From Desulfitobacterium sp050251735 (GTDB taxonomy: Bacteria > Bacillota > Desulfitobacteriia > Desulfitobacteriales > Desulfitobacteriaceae): DNA of 64,000 nucleotides. Made by a program: the position numbers and the translations under genes. Location of the stretch: positions 1 to 64,000 of the forward strand of contig JBFWMF010000002.1 of NCBI GenBank assembly GCA_050251735.1. Reading direction: 5' to 3'. The notes below the pieces were generated by a model. The model worked only from the letters and a program-made list of their open reading frames with translations, had not been told where the DNA came from and did no database searches. Shown piece by piece: positions 57,631-64,000 of this stretch (the first letter of the stretch is position 1; every line of letters begins with the position of its first letter).

Positions 57631-58591
57631 CACAAGTGCATATACCACTTCCTTAGCGATTGTGGATGATCAGGCTACACTAGTCTATGAGAATAGGAAA
57701 GTCTTGGCTGTACCGCAAGGTGAAAGAGGGCTCGCTCAGTCAGCAGCCCTTTTTCAGCATGTTCAGAACCTCCCTCAACTGGTGACTGCTGTACCCCAAG
57801 AATATTGGGGAGAAATCGCAGCAATTGGAGTAAGCACGGCACCGCGCCCTCTCAAGGAATCCTATATGCCGGTCTTTACCCCAGGGTTTGGAGTAGCCTC
57901 AGCCATGGCTGCGGCTCGCTGTATTCCTCTGGTTCTAACTAGTCATCAAGAGGGGCACTTGGCAGCCGGTCTGATTTCTAGCAAGTTGAGCGGAACCCGC
58001 TTTCTAGCGGTGCATATATCCGGTGGAACCACAGAGCTTTTAGAGGTCCAACGCCACCTCCCGGGCCAAATGGATATCCGAATTTTAGGGGGGACAACGG
58101 ACTTGCATGCCGGTCAATTCATAGATCGAGTAGGAGTGCGTTTGGGATTGCCTTTTCCGGCGGGTAATAGCCTAGAGGCGCTGGCTTCCCAAGCTAATCC
58201 TGAAGCTGCAACCTGGCTCCCTTCAGCTGTCAAAGGGTTTGAAGTTAGCTTCTCAGGCGTGGAGTCTGCAGCCCAACGTTTAATTGATCAGGGAAAGGAA
58301 CCGGCAGACGTGGCCCGAGCAGTTGAAGGGTGTATTGTCAGAACCTTAACCAAATTGTTAAAGGCGGGAACGGAGAAAACCGGCATAAAGGAAATCCTCA
58401 TTGTCGGTGGTGTCGCTTCCAACCGTTATATCCGTCAGGAATTGGAAAGAAGACTCGCTAAGGTTGGCAATTTTCACTGGGCATTACCGAATTGGAGCCG
58501 TGATAATGCCATCGGCGTTGCTGTGCTCACGTTAGAAAAGACAAAAGGAAATTTCCTGGAGGCAGGAAATCTAACGAATCATATCGAATAA
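57608..58591 (+). CDS. TsaD/Kae1 family paralog (peptidase M22-like)
   Basis: This 327-residue ASKHA-fold protein has a start like TsaD (ALYLGIDTSAYTTSLAIVDD), metal-ligand motif HQEGH and NIDxx-like DNAIGVA near the end with the Asp ligand. It is shorter and more divergent than the t6A-forming TsaD (its AIGVSTAPRPLKESYMPVF region lacks the TsaD consensus). Many Clostridia have such a second copy. It may be an accessory tRNA or protein-modifying enzyme. The start overlaps the end of nusB, indicating translational coupling. Confidence 0.8.
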   Translation: MALYLGIDTSAYTTSLAIVDDQATLVYENRKVLAVPQGERGLAQSAALFQHVQNLPQLVTAVPQEYWGEIAAIGVSTAPRPLKESYMPVFTPGFGVASAMAAARCIPLVLTSHQEGHLAAGLISSKLSGTRFLAVHISGGTTELLEVQRHLPGQMDIRILGGTTDLHAGQFIDRVGVRLGLPFPAGNSLEALASQANPEAATWLPSAVKGFEVSFSGVESAAQRLIDQGKEPADVARAVEGCIVRTLTKLLKAGTEKTGIKEILIVGGVASNRYIRQELERRLAKVGNFHWALPNWSRDNAIGVAVLTLEKTKGNFLEAGNLTNHIE

Positions 58592-58652
58592 TTAGAAAGT
58601 TATGTACTTTTTCAAAAAAGAAATCATGGGATAAGATTTAGGAGGTATGCAC

Positions 58653-59504
58653 GTGTATCGGGTAGTAAAAAAGAAGCAGCTTGTTTCGTCACCCTGCATC
58701 GTCTTGTTGGAAGTCGAAGCTCCTGCAGTCGCGGCAAAGGTCGAACCAGGACAATTTGTTATGGTGAGAATGGATGAACAATCCGAACGGATTCCGCTTA
58801 CAGTAGCGGACTTTGATCGGGAAAAAGGTACGATTACTATCGTCATTCAAGATGTGGGGTATTCTTCAGCAATGATTAACTCCATGGAAGAAGGAAGCTT
58901 TTTCCTCGATTTTGTTGGTCCATTAGGAGTTCCTACCGAGATCGAAAATTATGGTACCGTAGTGTGTATCGGTGGCGGACTAGGCGTTGCCCCGGTTTAT
59001 CCTATTGCTCGTGCCTTAAAAGAAGCTGGCAACACCCTTATTTCGGTGATTGGCGCTAGAAGTGAGGATATTCTTATTCTTGAGGATGAGATGAGAGCTA
59101 TTAGTGATGAATTGGTGATAGCAACAGATGATGGCACCAAAGGAGTTAAAGGCTTTGTAACCAATGGTCTGGAGCAAATACTTGCCCAAGGAACAAAGGT
59201 CGACGCTATCTGGGCGATTGGACCGGTTGTTATGATGCGCTCTGTAGCCAATTTCACTCGTCCTTTAGGAATCAAAACCATTGTCAGCATGAACCCGATC
59301 ATGGTCGATGGCACAGGAATGTGCGGAGCATGCCGCTTAAGTGTGGGCAATGAGACGAAATTTGCTTGTGTTGATGGTCCGGAGTTTGATGGTCATTTGG
59401 TGGATTTTGATTTGGCCATGAAACGTCTGAGTTTCTATAAAGATGAAGAAGAGCGTGCTAAAGTTTCCAAAGACTGTGATTGCGGAAAGGGGGGGCAACA
59501 CTAA
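58653..59504 (+). CDS. nfnA: NADH-dependent ferredoxin:NADP+ oxidoreductase subunit A (NfnA)
   Basis: This 283-residue ferredoxin-reductase-like subunit has an FAD-binding barrel (about 1-95, PGQFVMVRMDEQSERIPLTVAD) and NAD-binding domain (CIGGGLGVAPVYPIARAL). A [2Fe-2S] site is formed by CGAC and a further Cys in FACVDGPEFDGH. It ends with the extra tail DCDCGKGG. NfnAB bifurcates electrons between NADPH, NAD and ferredoxin. GTG 58653 lies seven bases after AGGAGG, better than an ATG two codons earlier. The large subunit follows with a TAATG overlap. Confidence 0.9.
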   Translation: MYRVVKKKQLVSSPCIVLLEVEAPAVAAKVEPGQFVMVRMDEQSERIPLTVADFDREKGTITIVIQDVGYSSAMINSMEEGSFFLDFVGPLGVPTEIENYGTVVCIGGGLGVAPVYPIARALKEAGNTLISVIGARSEDILILEDEMRAISDELVIATDDGTKGVKGFVTNGLEQILAQGTKVDAIWAIGPVVMMRSVANFTRPLGIKTIVSMNPIMVDGTGMCGACRLSVGNETKFACVDGPEFDGHLVDFDLAMKRLSFYKDEEERAKVSKDCDCGKGGQH

Positions 59505-60895
59505 TGGCTTTAAAAGTACCCCGCCATGAAATGCCTTGTCAAGATCCACATGAGCGTGCGCATAATTTTAATGAAGTTGCTTTAGGATATGCCTCAGAAA
59601 CCGCAATTGAAGAGGCGCAACGCTGTTTGCAATGTAAAAACCCCAAGTGTGTGCAGGGTTGCCCTGTTAACATTTCTATTCCTGAGTTCATCCAGAAAAT
59701 CACTGAAGAAGATTACATGACAGCTGCTGAAATTATCAAGAAGAGTAGCAGTTTACCCGCAGTATGCGGACGGGTCTGCCCCCAAGAGTCTCAATGTGAA
59801 GCGAAATGTATCTTAGGAATCAAAGGTGAACCAGTTGCCATTGGTCGTTTAGAGCGTTTTGTCGCTGACTATGAAATCAGCCAAGGCTGTAAGGTTCCTG
59901 AGATTCCGGCTCCGACGGGTAAGAAAGTTGCCGTAATCGGTGCTGGTCCTGCCGGACTGGCTTGTGCAGGAGATTTAGCTAAGGCCGGCCATAAAGTAAC
60001 CGTTTTTGAGGCGCTTCATGTTGCCGGCGGGGTGCTTATGTACGGTATCCCTGAGTTCCGTCTTCCTAAAGATGTTGTGCAAATGGAGATTTGTAATTTA
60101 GAACCTCTGGGCGTAGAGATTCTCGTGAACCAAGTTGTTGGCAAAGTGACCTCTGTTCATGAGCTTCTAAGTCAGGGTTATGACGCAGTATTTATCGGGA
60201 CGGGTGCAGGGCTTCCTAACTTCTTAGGCATCCCCGGCGAGAATTTAAATGGCGTATATTCGGCCAATGAATTCTTAACACGTACCAACCTTATGAAGGG
60301 CTACCGTTTCCCCGAATACAAGACCCCGGTTAAGATTGGCAAGAAAGTCGCTGTATTTGGCGCCGGTAACGTAGCTATGGATGCTGCACGTACTGCCCTT
60401 CGCCTAGGGGCAGAGGAAGTCAGCATTGTCTACCGTCGTTCACGGGCGGAAATGCCTGCTCGACATGAAGAGCTGGAGCATGCCGAAGAAGAAGGCGTCA
60501 AGTTCCAACTTTTGACTAATCCCGTATCGATCCAAGGAGATGAAAAGGGCGCTGTCAAATCTCTTACTTGTCTCCGTTATGAGTTAGGTGAACCGGATGC
60601 ATCCGGACGTCGCTCACCGGTCGCTATACCTGGCTCTGAATTCGAAATCCCCGTAGATACCGTTGTTGTAGCGATTGGTCAGGGACCGAATCCCTTGGTA
60701 ACGAAATCCACTGAAGGGTTAGACCTCAATAAGTGGGGCAATATTGTGGTAAACGAAGAGACCTTGGAAACTTCTATCCCAGGCGTATTCGCCGGCGGAG
60801 ATATTGTTACCGGTGCCGCTACCGTTATCCTGGCGATGGGAGCCGGTAAGAAAGCAGCGGCTGGAATAAATGAGTATCTTAAAAAGAAGAACTAA
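59504..60895 (+). CDS. nfnB: NADPH-dependent glutamate synthase small subunit-like / NfnB
   Basis: This 463-residue flavoprotein carries an N-terminal Fe-S region (CLQCKNPKCVQGCP and CGRVCPQESQCEAKC, two [4Fe-4S] sites), an FAD domain (VAVIGAGPAGLACAGDLAKAG) and NADPH domain (KVAVFGAGNVAMDAARTALR). This is the GltA/NfnB pattern. Its start overlaps the nfnA stop, so the two are a pair. Without a glutamate synthase large subunit nearby, the Nfn transhydrogenase function is preferred. Confidence 0.92.
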   Translation: MALKVPRHEMPCQDPHERAHNFNEVALGYASETAIEEAQRCLQCKNPKCVQGCPVNISIPEFIQKITEEDYMTAAEIIKKSSSLPAVCGRVCPQESQCEAKCILGIKGEPVAIGRLERFVADYEISQGCKVPEIPAPTGKKVAVIGAGPAGLACAGDLAKAGHKVTVFEALHVAGGVLMYGIPEFRLPKDVVQMEICNLEPLGVEILVNQVVGKVTSVHELLSQGYDAVFIGTGAGLPNFLGIPGENLNGVYSANEFLTRTNLMKGYRFPEYKTPVKIGKKVAVFGAGNVAMDAARTALRLGAEEVSIVYRRSRAEMPARHEELEHAEEEGVKFQLLTNPVSIQGDEKGAVKSLTCLRYELGEPDASGRRSPVAIPGSEFEIPVDTVVVAIGQGPNPLVTKSTEGLDLNKWGNIVVNEETLETSIPGVFAGGDIVTGAATVILAMGAGKKAAAGINEYLKKKN

Positions 60896-60926
60896 CTAAA
60901 TTCTAGGATTTCCTATGTGTTTATAG

Positions 60927-60962
60927 CAAGCCTTGTGAGTCAACACTCCTTGGCTTGTTTTC
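60927..60962 (+). terminator. Terminator after nfnB
   Basis: CAAGCC (60927-60932) and GGCTTG (60952-60957) enclose a second GAGT/ACTC stem. TTTTCTTG follows. The 225-bp gap to folD shows nothing else clear. Confidence 0.65.
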
Positions 60963-61120
60963 TTGTAATAGAGATTTTTGTGTAGCTCTATCTGCACCAC
61001 TATTTTAGGAGGAAAAGTTGCTCCCAAAGAAAGGAAATCGCAGTCTGCATGGAGAACTATATAGGACAAGCTAAGCAATCTCCGGAAGTTTCAGAGGTGT
61101 AAATGAGAGGAGTGTGTTTT

Positions 61121-61975
61121 TTGGCTCAATTATTAGACGGAAAAGAGATTTCCAAAGTCTTAAAGGAAGAAATCAAGGAAGAAGTAAAAGGGTGGAAGGA
61201 ACAAGGGATCAATCCCAAGCTGGCAGTAGTGCTTGTAGGGGATGACCCTGCATCTGTTGTGTATGCTAAGTCTAAACAGAAAGTAAGTGAAGGCTTAGGG
61301 ATTGATTTCGAACTCTTCGTTCTTGCTGCTGACAGTGCGGAAGAAGAGATTTTGAGTCTAATTGATTCCCTTAACACCAACACCGCAGTACATGGCATTA
61401 TGATCGAGCTGCCTCTACCAAAACACATCTCAAAAGAGCGTGTTATGGCAGCAGTCCGTCCCGATAAAGATGTGGACGGAGTCCATCCCATCAATCGGGG
61501 TTATATACTCAGTGGCGAAGAGGGACTCTTCCCCGCAACGCCCCAAAGCTGTATTGAAATACTGCTTCGTTCAGGAGTTGAGATTGCCGGTAAGCATGTC
61601 GTTATCCTTGGCCGAGGAGAAACAGTAGGCAAGCCCTTAGTTTTTCTTATTCTTAAGCATAACGCCACAGTAACCATCTGCCACTCGAAAACTCCGGATC
61701 TAGGGGCGTTTACCCGCCAAGCGGATATTGTTATTGCTGCTGTAGGTAAAGCGAAGCTCCTGAAAAAAGATATGGTCAAACCCGGTGCTGTGGTAGTGGA
61801 TGCTGGAATAAACGAGATTCCTGGTGGGATCTGCGGGGACGTGGATTTCGACGAGGTTAAAGAGGTTGCATCTCTTATCTCACCGGTACCGGGAGGGGTC
61901 GGCTCCTTAACCACAGCATTAGTCATGAGAAATGTCTTGAAGGGGATTGCTCTTCAGGGTAAGGAGGTAAAATAA
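61121..61975 (+). CDS. folD: Bifunctional methylene-THF dehydrogenase/methenyl-THF cyclohydrolase
   Basis: This 284-residue enzyme interconverts methylene-, methenyl- and formyl-tetrahydrofolate with NADP. The catalytic Tyr/Lys motif is SVVYAKSKQK. The NADP site is VVILGRGETVGKPL (serine of the usual GRSxIVG changed to GE) and the end has SPVPGGVGSLTTALVMRN. TTG 61121 lies eight bases after AGAGGAG, giving the usual MAQLLDGK start; an ATG six codons upstream overlaps that site. It overlaps the next gene. Confidence 0.94.
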   Translation: MAQLLDGKEISKVLKEEIKEEVKGWKEQGINPKLAVVLVGDDPASVVYAKSKQKVSEGLGIDFELFVLAADSAEEEILSLIDSLNTNTAVHGIMIELPLPKHISKERVMAAVRPDKDVDGVHPINRGYILSGEEGLFPATPQSCIEILLRSGVEIAGKHVVILGRGETVGKPLVFLILKHNATVTICHSKTPDLGAFTRQADIVIAAVGKAKLLKKDMVKPGAVVVDAGINEIPGGICGDVDFDEVKEVASLISPVPGGVGSLTTALVMRNVLKGIALQGKEVK

Positions 61976-62610
61976 TGGCTGACAACTCTGTATGGCAGTG
62001 GACCACTGCGGAATTTTTGGCCCAATCCGCGAGCTCCGCTCCTACCCCTGGTGGAGGAAGCGTATCTGCTTATGTGGGGGCGCTGGCTGCTTCTATGGTA
62101 TGTATGGTCGCGAATTTGACGATCGGTAAGGAAAAATATAAGGATGTTGAGCCTCAAGCTCAAGCCATTTTGGAAAAAGGCCAAAAGGCGTTGGTTGACT
62201 TAAAAACTGGCTTAACCCAAGATATTGAGGAATTCTCGAATTTTATGGCAGTGTTGAAGTTTCCTAAAGATACCGAAGAGCAAAAACAAGTCCGTTCGGC
62301 TAAGATGCAGGAGGTGCTGGTCTCAGCGACAGATACTCCCTTAGGAATTGCCCAAAACTGTTATGTTGTCCTTGAATTGGCCCAAGAGCTTGCTCCCATT
62401 GGCAATAAAGGGGCGATTAGTGATGTGGGTGTAGCCGCCTATTTAGCCGAAAGTGCCCTTAAAGCTGCTATGTTTAGTGTGGATATCAATTTGCCTCAAG
62501 TTAAAGATATTGACTACCAAGACAAAGTTAAAGCTGAACGTGAACGACTCTTTGCTCAAGCAGAAAAGCTTAAGAATGAGATTGTGGCAGTCGTTCAAAG
62601 CAGATTATAA
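61975..62610 (+). CDS. Cyclodeaminase/methenyltetrahydrofolate cyclohydrolase (FchA/FTCD family)
   Basis: This 211-residue all-helical protein has the FTCD family core SSAPTPGGGSVSAYVGALAASMVCMVANLTIG and a conserved GNKGAISDVGVAAYLAESAL segment. It could hydrolyse methenyl-THF or deaminate formimino-THF. The start codon overlaps the folD stop (TAATG), which supports a role in one-carbon chemistry, such as purine or glycine degradation or formyl-THF supply. A terminator follows. Confidence 0.9.
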   Translation: MADNSVWQWTTAEFLAQSASSAPTPGGGSVSAYVGALAASMVCMVANLTIGKEKYKDVEPQAQAILEKGQKALVDLKTGLTQDIEEFSNFMAVLKFPKDTEEQKQVRSAKMQEVLVSATDTPLGIAQNCYVVLELAQELAPIGNKGAISDVGVAAYLAESALKAAMFSVDINLPQVKDIDYQDKVKAERERLFAQAEKLKNEIVAVVQSRL

Positions 62611-62650
62611 GATCTTTTCGACATATAACGCCATAATAAGGACCCACCGT

Positions 62651-62686
62651 AAAAATCCGCATCCTTTGCTGAGTGCGGATTTTTTA
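62651..62686 (+). terminator. Terminator after fchA
   Basis: AAAAATCCGCA (62651-62661) and TGCGGATTTTT (62674-62684) make a strong hairpin with a T tract. Confidence 0.9.
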
Positions 62687-62715
62687 TTGACAGTAGGTCT
62701 TTGGTTTTGTATAGT
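62687..62715 (+). promoter_or_regulatory. First of two tandem sigma-A promoters before corA
   Basis: TTGACA (62687-62692) and TATAGT (62710-62715) are 17 bp apart. It starts directly after the fchA terminator. Confidence 0.7.
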
Positions 62716-62752
62716 TTAGTATCAATTTTATTTAAATTTTTGACTGGTAGAA

Positions 62753-62781
62753 TTGACACCTCTGGACTGAAGGAGTATAGT
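62753..62781 (+). promoter_or_regulatory. Second tandem sigma-A promoter before corA
   Basis: TTGACA (62753-62758) and TATAGT (62776-62781) are 17 bp apart, with the same boxes as the first promoter 66 bp upstream. The leader to corA is about 150 bases; it contains short GC-rich inverted stretches (CCGG motifs near 62891 and 62915) but no Mg2+ riboswitch I recognise. Confidence 0.75.
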
Positions 62782-62937
62782 TCTAATGTAATCATTAAAA
62801 AAATGGCGGGATGGTGAGTAAACTGGACGCAGGAGGGCCTAGTCGACCAAAATTGAATATTTTATTCGAAAATAGGGGTGTGTCCGGTTTAGAAGGGGAA
62901 TTGTTGATTCAGCCGGCCACCTAAAGGGGGGAGCCGG

Positions 62938-63888
62938 ATGCTCAAAATTTGTAAAAATGATGCTGGTAATTATCAAGAACTAACTTTAGATACTTTGGTG
63001 AAAGGATCCTGGATTCAGATGGTGAATCCAACCCCAAGGGAACTCAATGCGGTGGCAGAAGCTACTGAAGTGCCACTGGATCTGCTCAAAGCGGCACTGG
63101 ACGAAGAAGAGCGTTCACGGATTGAGTTGGAAGACCATTGTATCTTGGTTATTACAAATATACCCTTAATGATCAATGAAACGAATTATGATACATTGCC
63201 ACTGGGTATGATTATTACTGAAGATCTGATTATTACGGTCTCTTTAGAGGATAATCCAGTGTTTAACGAATTCAATGCCGATAGCTGCCGAAGCTTTAAT
63301 ACAGGGAAGCGCACACGTTTTTTATTTCAGATTCTTTATAAATCTGCTTCATATTATCTTAAGTACTTGCGCCAAATCAATAAGCGCACTGATCAAATTG
63401 AGCTTGACCTGCGCACCTCCATGAAGAATCAAGAGATTTTTCAGTTGATGGACTTGCAAAAAGGCTTGACGTTCTTTACGGTCTCTCTTCGTTCTAACGG
63501 TGTGGTTATGGACCGCTTGTTGCGTTTACGCTCCAATAGCCAAAGCCAGCATTTGATCAAAATGTATGAAGAAGATGAAGATTTGTTAGAAGATGTTATC
63601 ATCGAAAATAATCAGGCTATCCAAATGGTTGAGATGTACACCAATATTTTGGGAAGCTTGACCGATGCCTTTGCTTCGATTATCTCGAACAATTTGAATA
63701 TGGTGATGAAATTTCTTGCTTCGATGACCATTATTCTGGCTGTACCGACGATGTTGGCCAGCTTTTGGGGAATGAATGTTGTGGTGCCTTTTGGTGAAAA
63801 TCCATACGGATTTAGCTTTGTACTCGGTATAGCATTTGTGATTGCTATGGTTAGTGCCTTTATTTTGTGGAAAAAGAAAATGTTCTAG
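62938..63888 (+). CDS. corA: CorA family divalent cation transporter
   Basis: This 316-residue membrane transporter has a large cytoplasmic funnel domain (about 1-245, with long helices) and two C-terminal transmembrane helices (about 255-275 and 288-312). The signature GMN lies in SFWGMNVVVPFGENPYGF between them. It forms a pentameric Mg2+ or Co2+ channel. ATG 62938 follows GGGGGGAG. It is transcribed on its own, from tandem promoters to a terminator just after the stop codon. Confidence 0.95.
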   Translation: MLKICKNDAGNYQELTLDTLVKGSWIQMVNPTPRELNAVAEATEVPLDLLKAALDEEERSRIELEDHCILVITNIPLMINETNYDTLPLGMIITEDLIITVSLEDNPVFNEFNADSCRSFNTGKRTRFLFQILYKSASYYLKYLRQINKRTDQIELDLRTSMKNQEIFQLMDLQKGLTFFTVSLRSNGVVMDRLLRLRSNSQSQHLIKMYEEDEDLLEDVIIENNQAIQMVEMYTNILGSLTDAFASIISNNLNMVMKFLASMTIILAVPTMLASFWGMNVVVPFGENPYGFSFVLGIAFVIAMVSAFILWKKKMF

Positions 63889-63890
63889 TA

Positions 63891-63912
63891 GGGAGGGAAA
63901 CCTCCCTTTTTG
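63891..63912 (+). terminator. Terminator after corA
   Basis: AGGGAGG and CCTCCCT (63891-63908) enclose a GAAA-type loop and are followed by TTTT. Confidence 0.85.
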
Positions 63913-63969
63913 CTATACATCCTTGAAAATACTCACGCTACTTTGTATTATGGGGAAGAGGTGAAATAT

Positions 63970-64000
63970 GTGCCGAAGATTTGGACCGTGACCGAACTAA
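63970..64000 (+). CDS. xseA: Start of probable exodeoxyribonuclease VII large subunit (partial)
   Basis: A GTG at 63970 behind GAGGTGA opens MPKIWTVTEL, which runs off the window. The VTEL segment is the typical N-terminal OB-domain start of XseA. Gene order supports it: xseA follows folD in Bacillus and many Clostridia. Only ten residues are visible, so the call rests mainly on context. Confidence 0.6.
   Translation, partial: MPKIWTVTEL

Noticed and set aside
59504..60895. Glutamate synthase small subunit
   Set aside because: The fold fits, but no large subunit is near and the upstream partner is NfnA-like, so NfnB is preferred.
60896..61078. 60-codon open frame on the - strand after nfnB
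   Set aside because: It covers the nfnB terminator and has no ribosome site or motif.
62782..62937. M-box Mg2+ riboswitch before corA
   Set aside because: The conserved M-box blocks could not be found.

Overview
The window reads as a chromosomal segment of an anaerobic, endospore-forming Firmicute of the class Clostridia, most like Desulfitobacterium or another Peptococcaceae genus. The assignment rests on gene content and order: a T-box in front of alaS, an eight-gene spoIIIA operon, a sigK gene, the NfnAB transhydrogenase, a FolD/FchA pair, many GTG and TTG starts with strong AGGAGG ribosome sites, and near-consensus sigma-A promoters with 17-bp spacers. No rRNA, tRNA, CRISPR array, insertion sequence or prophage was seen. 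Nearly all genes lie on the + strand; only rarA and psd are on the - strand.

Region 1 (1-16.9 kb) is conserved housekeeping. It holds rarA, divergent from an Rrf2 regulator - iscS - iscU - mnmA sulfur-transfer operon, then a small PRC-barrel/zinc-ribbon group and an AI-2E-type permease. Next come T-box-alaS, ireB, an aldo/keto reductase with two Fe-S clusters, ruvX, a DUF1292 gene, a VanW lipoprotein, mltG and a U32 peptidase. Apart from the reductase and the VanW gene, the order resembles the rarA-cymR-nifS-mnmA ... alaS-yrzL-yrrK-yrzB-yrrL-yrrO order of Bacillus.

Region 2 (17-26.4 kb) is a type IV pilus operon: major pilin, PilB, PilC, four minor pilins, an Ig-like lipoprotein, PilM, PilN and PilO. 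One minor pilin lacks Glu5, as tip pilins of the GspK type do, and carries two predicted chitin-binding-type modules after a poly-acidic linker. Region 3 (26.5-30.7 kb) holds sigK, an Lrp-azlC-azlD operon, psd and a YqeG phosphatase gene.

Region 4 (30.8-44.4 kb) interleaves shikimate genes (aroE, aroC, aroK, aroB, then aroQ) with a second type IV pilus or pseudopilus system. That system has its own ATPase, platform protein, six pilin-like proteins, a fused PilM-PilN, a PilO-like protein and a LysM protein. It also has the only prepilin peptidase in the window, which may serve both systems.

Region 5 (44.4-64 kb) runs efp, rnj, spoIIIAA-AH, a pyruvate carboxylase/oxaloacetate decarboxylase-type subunit with accC, Asp23-AmaP-DUF2273, nusB, a TsaD paralog, nfnAB, folD, fchA, corA and the first codons of probable xseA. 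It follows the Bacillus efp-spoIIIA-accBC-yqhY-nusB-folD-xseA order with insertions and one replacement of accB.

The points most worth a second look are the pilin with binding modules, the folded leader before the major pilin, a palindrome shared by the aroQ and asp23 upstream regions, 51-bp tandem hairpin repeats before efp, and the rnj ribosome site buried in a terminator stem.
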